Shown piece by piece: positions 31,936 to 40,893 of a stretch of 64,000 nucleotides of DNA. Within the stretch, counting starts at the first letter, position 1; every line of letters starts with the position of its first letter. The position numbers and the translations under genes are program-made. The notes under the pieces were generated by a model that saw nothing but the letters and a program-made list of their open reading frames with translations, was not told where the DNA came from and did no database searches. The DNA is taken from NCBI RefSeq assembly GCF_000233455.1, contig NZ_JH376429.1, forward strand, positions 1-64,000. The letters are read 5' to 3'. The stretch comes from [Clostridium] citroniae WAL-17108 (GTDB taxonomy: Bacteria; Bacillota; Clostridia; Lachnospirales; Lachnospiraceae).

Positions 31936-33251
31936 ATGTCTCCTTTCATGGTGCTGCACTCTGTTATTACAGATACCCCGTCCACAATCACAGTGATCAG
32001 GGAATCCTCCCGCCCCAGAAGGCGGTCCGCTGTGCGGATCCCTTCCTCCACGCTTCCCGCAGGTATCATGTGCATTTCCCTGACCAGCTGACCGGGCATA
32101 TCAGAAATATATACCACCCTGGCCTTCTTAAGCACCCTGGCAAATATCTGTGACTGCCACTGGTCAACAATGGTCCGCTCTGCCGGCGTTTTCAAAAATT
32201 TTTCCAGAATCCTGTCCTCGTCCGCTTCCTCCCTGAAGGTGCAGTAAAACGCCTCCCCGCCATGGCCGTCCTCTGATCTGGCTGCCATGATGATCACTCC
32301 GCCTTTCTTTACAATGGTCTCTGCCGCCGTCATTCCCTTTACAGCCTGATACATGTTCTGATCCAGGGGATACCCGCCATTGGTCACGATCACAATATCA
32401 GACGGATCCGCACTGACCTTACAAAGCGGCAGCAGCCATTTCCTCCCCTCAATATGGGCCTGGTCGCAATCCCCGCTAAAGCAGTTGAGAATGATATGAT
32501 CTGAGTTAAGGACCACATTAACAATAAAAGCCAGCCCTGCCCTGCGGGCAGCGTAAAGCATGTCACGGTGCAGGGGATTGCCCTGGATCCGGCCGGTCCT
32601 GGCACAGCTGTCAGCAATAAAGGCGGAATTGTGGTTATACAGTACTGTTTCCCTGGCCGCCACGCCGGGAAGCACGCTTTTTCGTCCCCCTGAAAATCCG
32701 GCAAAGAAATGGGGTTCAATGAACCCCTCAGCAACCAGCAGATCCGCCTCCGCTGCCAGCCGGTTCAGAATCAGACGCCCTCCTGAAGGAAGATAACCCA
32801 GATCCACCAGCTGTTCCCTGTCGTCACAGTCATGGACCACGATCTTTTCCTTTCCCACAATGTCCCCGCCGAATTTTGCGCTCATCTCCGCCTCCGTCAT
32901 GCCACGGTGGCAGCCGGTGGCCACCAATATGGTTATATCCGCCCCGGGATTCCCTTCCCGGATCTCACTGAGGATCAAAGGCATGGTGATCCTGCTGGGC
33001 ACCGGCCTTGTGTGGTCCGAGGTAATGACCACGATCCTCTGCCTGCCCCGGGCCAGTTCCCTTAACCGTTTGCTCCCTATGGGATGCTCCAGGGATTTCC
33101 TGACCAGCTCCTCCTCAGAAAACTCCGGCACATACCGGTTAAGCTTTGTGTTCAGCACAGCCCTGATCCGTTTCTTGGAAATGTCTGCCTGCAGCAATCC
33201 CCTTCCATAGGGAAGGCTGATCTGTTCTGTAATTTCTTCCATACCTTCCAT
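31920..33251 (-). CDS. LarA-like nickel-pincer racemase (DUF2088)
   Basis: A 443-residue protein with the LarA pattern: SDHTRPVPSRI (about 79), LVATGCHRGMTEAEM (about 108), VHDCDD, IEPHFFAGFSGGRKSVLPGV (about 178-197; the Lys that anchors the Ni-pincer cofactor is expected here), and NGGYPLDQNMYQAVKG. Such enzymes racemise or epimerise 2-hydroxyacids. Cofactor genes larB/C/E are not in the window. It is coupled with the dehydrogenase. Confidence 0.88.
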   Translation of the reverse strand: MEGMEEITEQISLPYGRGLLQADISKKRIRAVLNTKLNRYVPEFSEEELVRKSLEHPIGSKRLRELARGRQRIVVITSDHTRPVPSRITMPLILSEIREGNPGADITILVATGCHRGMTEAEMSAKFGGDIVGKEKIVVHDCDDREQLVDLGYLPSGGRLILNRLAAEADLLVAEGFIEPHFFAGFSGGRKSVLPGVAARETVLYNHNSAFIADSCARTGRIQGNPLHRDMLYAARRAGLAFIVNVVLNSDHIILNCFSGDCDQAHIEGRKWLLPLCKVSADPSDIVIVTNGGYPLDQNMYQAVKGMTAAETIVKKGGVIIMAARSEDGHGGEAFYCTFREEADEDRILEKFLKTPAERTIVDQWQSQIFARVLKKARVVYISDMPGQLVREMHMIPAGSVEEGIRTADRLLGREDSLITVIVDGVSVITECSTMKGDICQNN

Positions 33252-33419
33252 ACCCCTTTTCCTTTATTGCGGCGATTCCCGGACCGGATCTCACTCCTGC
33301 CCTTTCCAAATTCATACCTGTGTTCAATTATAGCATTAAATCCCGTATTTTTATAGATGATATGTCATCAGATTACATCCGTTCCATCCCTATGGCGGGA
33401 AAGACAGGGACAACAAGAT

Positions 33420-33456
33420 TGCCGGATCCATATCCTGAAAGGGATATGAACCCGGC
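33420..33456 (-). terminator. terminator-like hairpin after the FeoA-like gene
   Basis: GCCGGATCCATATCC ... GGGATATGAACCCGGC forms a long interrupted stem, about 50 bases past the stop. The T-run is weak. Confidence 0.4.
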
Positions 33457-33508
33457 ATCCGCAATATCTGTATCAGCTTATCTCTTCTTATAAACGCTCC
33501 ATCCGGCT

Positions 33509-33721
33509 TTACACCTTAATGCGCGCCGCGATCTCACTTCCGATGGCAAGGCGTACATCATCCCGTCCGATGATGGTGCTGTTCCATCCCTGGCCAAACA
33601 CGCTGATGGTGCTTCCTTCCTTTATATCATATTGGTTCATGAGCTCCATCACCTGGGGCGCCCCAAACATCCACTTAATGGTGCATTCAGTTCCTGCCTT
33701 AACTTCTGTCAATGACTGCAT
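33509..33721 (-). CDS. FeoA-like SH3 domain protein
   Basis: A 70-residue protein of FeoA size and pattern: MQSLTEVKAGTECTIKWMFG, MELMNQYDIKEGSTISVFGQ, DDVRLAIGSEIAARIKV. FeoA domains assist ferrous iron transport or act in regulators. No feoB lies next to it, so this is an orphan copy. AGGTAGGGC precedes the ATG. Confidence 0.6.
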   Translation of the reverse strand: MQSLTEVKAGTECTIKWMFGAPQVMELMNQYDIKEGSTISVFGQGWNSTIIGRDDVRLAIGSEIAARIKV

Positions 33722-33880
33722 AGCCCTACCTCCATGTATCTTGATCTGTCAGATTTATTGTGCCCTGCTTTTCCGGTATTATCCTGGTCTGATTATAGTT
33801 TAATTCTCACAACGGCTGTTAGTCAATGGCAATATGGGTTAGGCGATTTTAATCTTTTTTTGGATATCTTGGCGGCAAAA

Positions 33881-33924
33881 AGGCAGCGCCTTCCGGCTGG
33901 TTTTCCAGCCATTGGGCGCTGCCT
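33881..33924 (-). terminator. terminator of the LPXTG gene
   Basis: AGGCAGCGCC ... GGCGCTGCCT arms with an inner GGCTGG/CCAGCC stem. T5 follows on the minus strand. Confidence 0.8.
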
Positions 33925-33967
33925 GTGTTTTATTTCACTCCATGTTTGATTCCATTTTTACCGATTA

Positions 33968-35041
33968 TCAGGACTCTTCTTCCTTCCGCTTCTTGCTTAT
34001 GGCTGTCAGCATCAGTAAGATACCGGACATCACCATGGTTAATGTTGATTTGGCATAACCCTGACCGGTTTTGGGCAGTGGTGCCAGCGGTACTTCATCA
34101 TCCTCGATGGTAGTAAATGGTGTTTCGGGAAGTGGTGCCAATGGTACATCCTGGGGATTAATGCTTACTACTCCCGGTCCTCCGTCTGTCTGAGTATAGC
34201 GTCCGGCTCCGCCGGAAGTGCTTCCGCCTCCACCGCCGCTGCTTCCGCCGCTTCCACCGGTGGATCTAAAGTTTGCAATAAATGTGGTATCCTGTACAAA
34301 TGAATCAGCTTTCACTGCATCTGTATTAATGTAGGTCTTACCTGCATTTCCATCAATACTCCAGTTGTTGAACGTGTATCCGCTGTTGGCGCCTGTGGTA
34401 ACATCTGCCCTTGGGTGAGCCGGTGTTACACTGCCAACCTTGATGATCTCATTGGTCTCCGGATCCCTGGTGATCTGCTGGATGGTGTGAACCTCACTGG
34501 TGGTCCCGCTGACGGTTCCGTTATTGCCTGCCACATACGTAAAGGTGATCTGATATTTATCAGGTATTCCATCCGGGGTCTGCGGGTCCTTCCCGCCAAT
34601 ATCATCTAATACATAATATACCTTCACAAGATTGGCGTTGCTGTCAGAACCTGCTGTCCTGGGGCCGTTGGCGCTTTCAAAGATATAGTTCCTGCCGTTA
34701 AAGTCTCTTGGCACTGTGGTAAATGGAATTTCTGTTCCGAATGTTACATTGTCCTTGGTATCAACTTCACCTAAGACTCCGTCATAGTAGTATTCAACCC
34801 TGTAGCTTAAATCGCCTCTCATGGCAAAGTGGGCTGTATAGGTATCTGCTTCAAATACCTGAGTTTCAGAATTCTTCTTTGGAATAAAGGTTTCATCCAC
34901 TCCTACCTTCTCACCGGCCTCATTAGTCCAATGGGTAAATACATATCCATCTTCCGCAGCTGCCTTTGCGCCTTCCGGTTTGCCGGTTGCTTTTCATTTT
35001 TTTGTAATATTATCAGACAGCTTTTCTTTGGATTTTTCCAT
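33968..35041 (-). pseudogene. LPXTG surface protein with in-frame stop near the N-terminus
   Basis: Translation from the only ribosome-site-backed ATG (35041; GGAAGAAGT) gives MEKSKEKLSDNITKK and then TGA at 34994-34996. The same frame continues open for 341 codons: EGAKAAAEDGYVFTHWTNEA, InlB-B-like repeats (FTYVAGNNGTVSG, HPRADVTTGANSGYTFNNWS), a Gly/Ser-rich linker, then LPKTGQ, a membrane helix and KKRKEEES, the sortase sorting signal. No secretion signal is encoded before the repeats. The gene is therefore broken, probably by an internal deletion of the signal peptide region plus a nonsense codon. LAPLPxTP and LAPLPKT appear as a duplicated segment before the anchor. Confidence 0.75.
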
Positions 35042-35187
35042 ACTTCTTCCGCCTGTTTCTAACGTCAATTCTTAAGATTTCTTGCGAGATTTTTCCTCAT
35101 TCCATCTTGCATTTTCTCCCCTCTCCATGGTACAATGAATCCAATGGATTATTATGAGTTTTTTTCTCGCAGATATGGAGGTGTCTT

Positions 35188-36465
35188 ATGCTGGTTCAGC
35201 TGATTTTAAAGAATTTCAAGATTTTCAAAGAAGAAACTTTATTAGATTGTTTACCTGGTCCCATAAACGAACACAAAGCATCCCTGATCAAGGATGCTTT
35301 GGATGGGGAACAGTTTCTCCCGGTTATTGCTATCTACGGCCCCAATGGAGGTGGCAAATCAACGGTGCTGTACGGCTTACGATTCCTAACAGATCTTCTT
35401 ACCGCCGCCAGGCCGGAAACCGTTGCTTCCCGGCCAGTCCATCACCGCATGTCACCGGTCTGCTCGGGCATGCCCTCTGAGTTTGATGTACTGTACCGGC
35501 ACAGAGGCTTCCTGTTCCGTTATCAGCTTCGCCTCCTAAAGGGGATCATTGCAGAAGAGACCCTTTTTTACGGCCGTGTTGGAAAGGATGATGCCGGAAT
35601 ACTTTTTAATAGGAAGGAATCCGATTTTCATCTGGGCAAGATCGTATCATCCTGTCCGGTTAATCACGTGTCTCCCTCAGAGCCGCTGCTCTCTCTCCTG
35701 GCACGTTCATCCCAGTCCGAAACCATCCAGGCCGCATACTCCTGGTTTGAGGAGACGCATTTTCTTTCCTCCTCTCCTTCGGATGCTCCGTTACCAAAAT
35801 CAGCGGAACAGGCCGGCAGGATCGGAAGCAATATATGTGATGCTATAGGCGGCAATACATACGGCGATATCAATGGCAATGCATATGGCCATATCGGTGA
35901 CGGTATCTCCGGCGGCATCTATGACGGCATCTGCAAAGACATCTGTACCCTGCTCCAGTCCATGGGACTGGATATCACCGGTATCAGGTCCGTTCCCCAG
36001 GGAGGCGTAACCGCTTCCGGGCTATGGCTGACCCATACGCCGGAAGGTTCTGAACCTTACGAACTCCCATATGAGGATGAATCAGAGGGCACAAAAAAAC
36101 TTTTATCCGTCCTCCCCCCTGTCATCGCCAGCTTAAAGCAGGGCAGCCTGATCGTGGCGGATGATCTGGACAGCCGGCTGCATCCCCATCTGCTGCGTTA
36201 TATCATAAGCCTTTATACAAATGCAGAGAAAAATCCTCACGGTGCTCAGCTTATATTCTCCAGCCATAATACCGCTGTTTTGATGCCCACTGTTCTCCGC
36301 CGGGATGAGATCTGGCTCTGCTGCCATCCATCAGGAGAGGATGCGCAGCTCTATCCTCTTTCCTGGTACAAAAAAGAAAACGGCCTCATCCCAAGAAATG
36401 ATGAGGCCTATGGCAAGCAGTATCTGGAAGGCCGTTATGGGGCCAGTCCCAAGATAACCGGTTAA
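35188..36465 (+). CDS. AAA15-type ATPase with glycine-rich repeat insert
   Basis: A 425-residue SMC-like ATPase: Walker A YGPNGGGKST (about 50-58), signature-like DESEGTKKLLSVLPP (about 297), Walker B LIVADDLDSRLHPHLL (about 322), and FSSHNTAVL. Such single ATPases occur in defence (OLD/RloA-like) and other contexts. Residues about 210-252 form an insert of degenerate GDI/GHI/GGI units (IGGNTYGDINGNAYGHIGDG, then ISGGIYDG) between the ATPase halves. No nuclease gene is adjacent. GGAGGTG precedes the ATG. Confidence 0.8.
   Translation: MLVQLILKNFKIFKEETLLDCLPGPINEHKASLIKDALDGEQFLPVIAIYGPNGGGKSTVLYGLRFLTDLLTAARPETVASRPVHHRMSPVCSGMPSEFDVLYRHRGFLFRYQLRLLKGIIAEETLFYGRVGKDDAGILFNRKESDFHLGKIVSSCPVNHVSPSEPLLSLLARSSQSETIQAAYSWFEETHFLSSSPSDAPLPKSAEQAGRIGSNICDAIGGNTYGDINGNAYGHIGDGISGGIYDGICKDICTLLQSMGLDITGIRSVPQGGVTASGLWLTHTPEGSEPYELPYEDESEGTKKLLSVLPPVIASLKQGSLIVADDLDSRLHPHLLRYIISLYTNAEKNPHGAQLIFSSHNTAVLMPTVLRRDEIWLCCHPSGEDAQLYPLSWYKKENGLIPRNDEAYGKQYLEGRYGASPKITG
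35815..35945 (+). repeat. degenerate tandem repeat inside the AAA ATPase gene
   Basis: GGC-rich units of roughly 18-27 bases (built on GGCnATATCnnTGGCnAT) encode the Gly-Ile/Tyr repeat. They look like a recent expansion rather than part of the conserved fold. Confidence 0.55.
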
Positions 36466-36481
36466 TTCTTAGCGGAATATC

Positions 36482-37699
36482 CTATAGCAGACTTTCAGGC
36501 ATTACCTGATAGTTCAGTTTCACCTTGCGCCCTCCGTCCCACAGATGGAGGGTGCGGTCTATCCGTTCAAATATCCTGAGACAATACTCCTGGGAGGTGC
36601 CGTTGAGCATTACCAGGTACTGGCTTGGATTGTAGCAGGTAAATAAATCTCCCTTTCTCACGGACGTTCCGATGGCCTCATGAAGCCTGGCCGAAGCTGT
36701 CTTCAGCAAATCCCCAGCGGCATCCAGGGGTTTTCCCTTTGCATCCAGCAGCGTACAGCACAGCATCACGCTGGTGAAGTCGATCCGCTCCGACATGCGT
36801 ACCAGCAGTCGGTAGCAGTCGATAAAGGCAGGATAAGAACAATAGTAAGGTCCATTGACCCGGTCCCGCTCCTGCAGGCTTTCCCTTACGTCCTTAAGGG
36901 TGTCTGAAGTATAACGGATCTGGCCGCTCATGGTCCTAAACCGCTCCAGCATCTTCTCAGAGGGAGGAAGACCCTGTTCCTCAAAATACTGGGCAACCGC
37001 CTGGTCGTAAACCTGCATGGCGTCCTTAAAGCGTTTCATGGCGATCAGGCAGTCGATCTTCATGATCTGACACTCTTCATAGGGATAAAGATTACAGGCA
37101 GCGGAGCACAGCTCCAGCAGTTCCGTGTACTCGCGGTTGGCCTTCATCAGATGGCTGGCCACCCTCAGACACTGGAAGTACAGTTCCTGGCACCGCACCT
37201 CGATAACAGACACCCACTTTTCTCCTGCCAGCTGGGCCATAAATTCCCCCTGGTACAGGCGGCAGGCCCTCTTTAACAGGTTTTCATCCCTTGTCTTCAG
37301 CGCTTTCCTGGCAGTTTCCTCAAAATCCTTTGCATCTATGTACACAGAAAGGCTGCCCTTGTCAAACCGGTACACCCCGCCCTCGGTCCGGATATACTCA
37401 TGTTCCGGCAGACCGCTGCCCTCCAGTATTTTGCGGAGCCGGAACACAGCCGCCCTAAGGCTTCCCGATGGGTTGGTGTTCTCACCGTTTCCGTAGAGCA
37501 TATCCAGCAGTTCTTCCCTCAGAACCCCCTTCTCACCGGCATATAAAAGGATAAGAAAGAGCTGAAGCATCTTACCCAGCGGATTTGCCATAACGGACAG
37601 CGGTTTCCTGTTATACTCCACCATAACCGTTCCCATCATAAATACATTTAAGCCTTCACTTTCGCCCAATATACGGGCATTCCCCTGATCTGCGTTCAT
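36482..37699 (-). CDS. SARP/BTAD-type transcriptional regulator
   Basis: A 405-residue protein. An N-terminal winged helix of the OmpR-like SARP type (LLYAGEKGVLREELLDMLYG, LRAAVFRLRKILEG; about 40-120) precedes a bacterial transcriptional activator TPR domain (about 125-255: EFEETARKAL-like helices, NREYTELLELCSAACNLYPY, AMQVYDQAVAQYFEEQ). A C-terminal module (about 290-400) recalls a degenerate nucleotide-cyclase/GGDEF fold (VNGPYYCSYPAFIDC, TASARLHEAIGTSVRKGDLF). It lies between the AAA ATPase and a MATE pump, and its targets are unknown. Confidence 0.78.
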   Translation of the reverse strand: MNADQGNARILGESEGLNVFMMGTVMVEYNRKPLSVMANPLGKMLQLFLILLYAGEKGVLREELLDMLYGNGENTNPSGSLRAAVFRLRKILEGSGLPEHEYIRTEGGVYRFDKGSLSVYIDAKDFEETARKALKTRDENLLKRACRLYQGEFMAQLAGEKWVSVIEVRCQELYFQCLRVASHLMKANREYTELLELCSAACNLYPYEECQIMKIDCLIAMKRFKDAMQVYDQAVAQYFEEQGLPPSEKMLERFRTMSGQIRYTSDTLKDVRESLQERDRVNGPYYCSYPAFIDCYRLLVRMSERIDFTSVMLCCTLLDAKGKPLDAAGDLLKTASARLHEAIGTSVRKGDLFTCYNPSQYLVMLNGTSQEYCLRIFERIDRTLHLWDGGRKVKLNYQVMPESLL

Positions 37700-37744
37700 C
37701 GTTTCCCCTACCCCCGTTGCAAGAGCGTTACACGCCTCATAACG

Positions 37745-37870
37745 CTATTTTACAACATTCCATCTGATATTTCCACAGATTTTTCCAATTTTCCACATAT
37801 TCCCCACAGACTTCCTATGGACTTCCCATAAATTTCCCATGGACTTCCCCACAGACTTCCCATGCCCCAT
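37745..37870 (-). CDS. 41-residue repeat micro-ORF coupled to MATE
   Basis: The MATE stop overlaps an ATG (TGATG) with AGAGGAAAG just upstream, opening a 41-codon frame. Its product has degenerate repeats (MGHGKSVGKSMGNLWEVHRK, then SVGNMWKIGKICGN). The DNA is a tandem array of 11-12-bp units like GGGAAGTCTGTG. It may be a real coupled micro-protein or simply repeat DNA without stops. No family is recognised. Confidence 0.25.
   Translation of the reverse strand: MGHGKSVGKSMGNLWEVHRKSVGNMWKIGKICGNIRWNVVK
37757..37866. repeat. tandem 11-12-bp repeats (GACTTCCCATGG-like)
   Basis: On the plus strand units such as GACTTCCCCACA, GACTTCCTATG and GACTTCCCATAA follow one another between the SARP gene and the MATE gene. 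It is a degenerate microsatellite-type array. Confidence 0.7.
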
Positions 37871-39195
37871 CACTTTCCTCTCATAAACCAGAAATAGTAC
37901 GGAATCTCCACCAGGAGCATTACACTCCACCCAACAGCGCAGGCATAGGCAACGCCCTGCATTCCCATAACAGGCGCCAGAAGATACACAAATACCACAC
38001 GAAGGCTGGTCTGTACAAAGGTTCCCAGAAGGGTTATGCTCATATTCCCCATGCCGCGGAAAAAGCCCTGTATTCCATTGGTAAAGGCCGGAAAAATGTA
38101 GAATAGGGCCATAAGTCCCAGATAGCTGCTGCCCAGTCCTATGATGCCCTGGTTCCCGGCAGTAACAAACAGTCCCATCAGCGGTTTTCTAAACAGCAGG
38201 ATCACAAGAGCAATGCATACCCAGTAGCAAAACTCCAGGGTCAGCCCATGGCGAAAGCCCTTCCGGATCCTCTCCTTTTTTCCGGCTCCCCGGTTCTGTG
38301 CCACGAAGGTGGTGATGCCATGGGAAATGCTCTGCTCCGGCGTAAAGGCATAATCATCAATCCGGTTCACTGCGTTAAAGGCCGCGATCATATCAACCCC
38401 CAGAGGATTGACCGCTCCCTGGATCAGCAGCTTTCCAATGGGCTGGCAGGATTGCTGCAACGCTGTGACGCTGCCGTAGCGCAGTGTCTGGCGCAGCAGC
38501 TGGCGGTCCATGGTGAACTCCCCTTTTCTCAGCTGCAGCATGGGTATCTTCCTATATACATAGGTGATACACAGAATCGCAGAGGCCGCCTCTGCGATCA
38601 CCGTGGTGGTGGCCGAGCACACGATGCCAAAGCCCAGGCCGCCTATAAAGATCAGATCCAACAGGGCATTGAGAACAGATGAGAATGCCAGGAATTTAAG
38701 GGGCGTCTTGGAGTCCCCCACACTTTTTAAGGCAGCGGAAACTGCATTGTAAAAATATGTAAATGGAGCTCCCAGGAATATAATGGACAGATAGGTGGAA
38801 GCCATGCCCAGTATTTCTTCCGGCACCTGAAGCGCTTTAAGCAGCGGTCGTGAGAAAAAAACTCCGAGAAGCGCAACAATAACCGAGAAATAACAGCCGA
38901 ATATCACGGTGGTGGACATTTCCCTTTTCAGTTTATCCTGGTGGCCTGCGCCAAAAAACTCACTCATCAGGACGGAGGCCCCCATACAGATACCGGAAAT
39001 GCCCAGGATCACAATATTCATGACCGGGCTGGCAGTCCCTTCCGCCGCCAATGCCTGTTTTCCGATAAACCGCCCCGCTATGATGGAGTCCACAGCATTA
39101 TAGGTGAGCTGGAACAGGTTTCCAAGGATCAGCGGTACCGAGTACCTGACCAGATGATTTGTTATTTTTCCTTCTGTCATATTTACAGCAGCCAT
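37870..39195 (-). CDS. MATE family efflux transporter
   Basis: A 441-residue MATE protein with 12 predicted helices (PLILGNLFQLTYNAVDSIIA, GASVLMSEFFGAGHQDKLKR, EQSISHGITTFVAQNRGAGK, GIQGFFRGMGNMSITLLGTF). AGGAGAG precedes the ATG. It is about 45% hydrophobic by eye and complete. It is the third MATE pump in the window. Confidence 0.93.
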   Translation of the reverse strand: MAAVNMTEGKITNHLVRYSVPLILGNLFQLTYNAVDSIIAGRFIGKQALAAEGTASPVMNIVILGISGICMGASVLMSEFFGAGHQDKLKREMSTTVIFGCYFSVIVALLGVFFSRPLLKALQVPEEILGMASTYLSIIFLGAPFTYFYNAVSAALKSVGDSKTPLKFLAFSSVLNALLDLIFIGGLGFGIVCSATTTVIAEAASAILCITYVYRKIPMLQLRKGEFTMDRQLLRQTLRYGSVTALQQSCQPIGKLLIQGAVNPLGVDMIAAFNAVNRIDDYAFTPEQSISHGITTFVAQNRGAGKKERIRKGFRHGLTLEFCYWVCIALVILLFRKPLMGLFVTAGNQGIIGLGSSYLGLMALFYIFPAFTNGIQGFFRGMGNMSITLLGTFVQTSLRVVFVYLLAPVMGMQGVAYACAVGWSVMLLVEIPYYFWFMRGK

Positions 39196-39232
39196 AATGA
39201 TCTCTCCTTATACCGGTACTGATTTTTTCCTG

Positions 39233-39736
39233 TCAGAAGCTGCGGAGCTTGTCGTCCTCATCTGCCGCAGTCTTATCAATGGAGCGTATCTCCACTTCAT
39301 ACCCAAAGCGGTCGTCCACCTTAACGTGGACCCGGTCCCCCACTTTATGGCCCCTGATGGCCTTTCCCAGAGGTGAATCTATGCTGATCAGGCCCTGAAG
39401 GGAATTTCCCCGGACGGTTGTAACCAGTTTGTATTCCTCCGTCTCGTCATCATCCGGAATGTATATGCTCACCCGGTCTCCCAGCCCTACCTCATCTGCC
39501 CCGGACTGGTCGGAGATGATCCTGGCCGTCTTTATCATTTTCTCCAGGTAACGGATGCGGCTTTCATTGCGGTTTTTGTCCTGCTTGGCTGCTTTGTATT
39601 CAAAATTCTCGCTCAGGTCCCCGTGGGCTCTGGCCTCCTTCACCGCTTCCAGCGCTTCTTTTCTCACCACCAGTTTCCGGTACTCTATCTCCTCTTCCAT
39701 TTTCTTAATATCACTTTTCGTCAGATTATCATACAT
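39233..39736 (-). CDS. GreA/GreB family transcription elongation factor
   Basis: A 167-residue GreA-type factor. The N-terminal coiled coil (about 1-75) has the acidic tip in KEARAHGDLSENFEYKAAKQ and NESRIRYLEK. The C-terminal FKBP-like domain has LGDRVSIYIPDDDETEEYKL and SPLGKAIRGHKVGDRVHVKV. It rescues backtracked RNA polymerase. The start at 39736 lies just past the stop of the upstream transglutaminase gene; a longer frame reaches 39802. The last residues are more acidic than usual, and it is probably a second, non-housekeeping copy. Confidence 0.88.
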   Translation of the reverse strand: MYDNLTKSDIKKMEEEIEYRKLVVRKEALEAVKEARAHGDLSENFEYKAAKQDKNRNESRIRYLEKMIKTARIISDQSGADEVGLGDRVSIYIPDDDETEEYKLVTTVRGNSLQGLISIDSPLGKAIRGHKVGDRVHVKVDDRFGYEVEIRSIDKTAADEDDKLRSF

Positions 39737-39777
39737 GATTTGCCACTGCCTTTCCCCAAAAATGTTTCCATCAGTTT

Positions 39778-40893
39778 TTATTGGTATTCCCGGTACTGCC
39801 ATCCGCCTTTTAGCTGGTATACGGCTCCGGGAGCCAGACTGTCGTATTGGATGTGTTTGATGTGAGGATTTTCCTCATTATAATATGCTTTCATGATCCG
39901 TTCCACCTCCTGGTTGGCCATGTCAGTAAAGCAGCGCCTTACCATGGCCTGGGGGGCCAGGCCTGTAACGGACAGATCCACCTTGTACCAGTTTCCATCC
40001 GCCTGTACATAGACAAACATATGGTCCTTGTCCTCATCATCCGGAGCACAGAAGCAGTTCAGTCCCATGGACCTGGCAAGAAGCTGGTAGGCCACGGAGA
40101 TCCCTTCACACACCGCCTTATGGTTCACAAGGCACCCATATGCCGTGAAGGAGGGATCGCCCGTGGTGTCTTCTCCCGCCACAAACCGGTTATAAAGATC
40201 CTTATCATAGGTACAGCCGGAGGCAATATAAAAGGCCGCATTCCTGGCCCGCTCCAGTTCGCTTGCATTTCTCCACTGATAACTGTTAAGATACTCCCGT
40301 ATCACCAGGGCAAGACGGTTGCGCTGCTGCTTATAGGTATCGCTCCCCACCCCTTCCTGGTAGAGGGGCACCCCGGCCAGCACCAGAAGGCTGTCGCCAT
40401 CCACCGCCATTTCCCCGGTCCCGATCTGGTCGCTCTCCCCGTATAACGCTTTGCACAGGTTATCGGAAAGGCCGAAGTAGTTGTACAGCCCATAATTGTA
40501 GTCCTGTCTCAGGCGGCGCTCCATCACGGGATCCCCCTTTGAGTTATAGCTCATGATCACATCCACATACTGCAGCCCGGCCTTGTCCGCATAATCCTTT
40601 AGGGGATAATCCGCATCGTACGAAGCATATGGGTCATGGTTCACCCAGGCTCCGTCCTCCCCTACCTGGTATCCGTCCGGCGTGGCGGTATTGGAAAGCA
40701 TCCGGCCGTTGGCATCAAAATAATACCACCGCCCATCTGTGTCCTGAAGCCATCCCTTTGCATAGGTCCCGTCATCCTGTCTGTATTTCCACTGACCAGA
40801 TTCCGTTGTCCAGGTTCCGGCATACGCTGCGTTTGAAATAAAGATACTCAATGCCGCTGATACGGCAAGGATTTTTAAAAAATGTCTTTTCAT
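39778..40893 (-). CDS. exported transglutaminase-like protein with choline-binding repeat
   Basis: A 371-residue exported protein: signal peptide MKRHFLKILAVSAALSIFIS (cleavage after AYA). Cell-wall-binding repeats follow at about 27-85 (WKYRQDDGTYAKGWLQDTDG, WYYFDANGRMLSNT). A transglutaminase/protease-like core (about 170-340) has Cys in NHKAVCEGISVAYQLLARSM, His in DHMFVYVQADG, and Asp in WYKVDLSV. It presumably acts on wall-linked peptides or proteins. It is about 40 bases upstream of the GreA-type gene on the same strand. Confidence 0.85.
   Translation of the reverse strand: MKRHFLKILAVSAALSIFISNAAYAGTWTTESGQWKYRQDDGTYAKGWLQDTDGRWYYFDANGRMLSNTATPDGYQVGEDGAWVNHDPYASYDADYPLKDYADKAGLQYVDVIMSYNSKGDPVMERRLRQDYNYGLYNYFGLSDNLCKALYGESDQIGTGEMAVDGDSLLVLAGVPLYQEGVGSDTYKQQRNRLALVIREYLNSYQWRNASELERARNAAFYIASGCTYDKDLYNRFVAGEDTTGDPSFTAYGCLVNHKAVCEGISVAYQLLARSMGLNCFCAPDDEDKDHMFVYVQADGNWYKVDLSVTGLAPQAMVRRCFTDMANQEVERIMKAYYNEENPHIKHIQYDSLAPGAVYQLKGGWQYREYQ

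Noticed and set aside
34994..34996. Selenocysteine or recoding at the in-frame TGA of the LPXTG gene
   Set aside because: No SECIS-like stem was seen right after the codon, and a surface repeat protein is not a selenoprotein type. Deletion or nonsense is simpler.
37757..37866. Possible DnaA boxes (TTTTCCACA and CCCCACAGA-like sequences)
   Set aside because: Only one near-match and otherwise a degenerate 11-12-bp repeat. No replication genes nearby.
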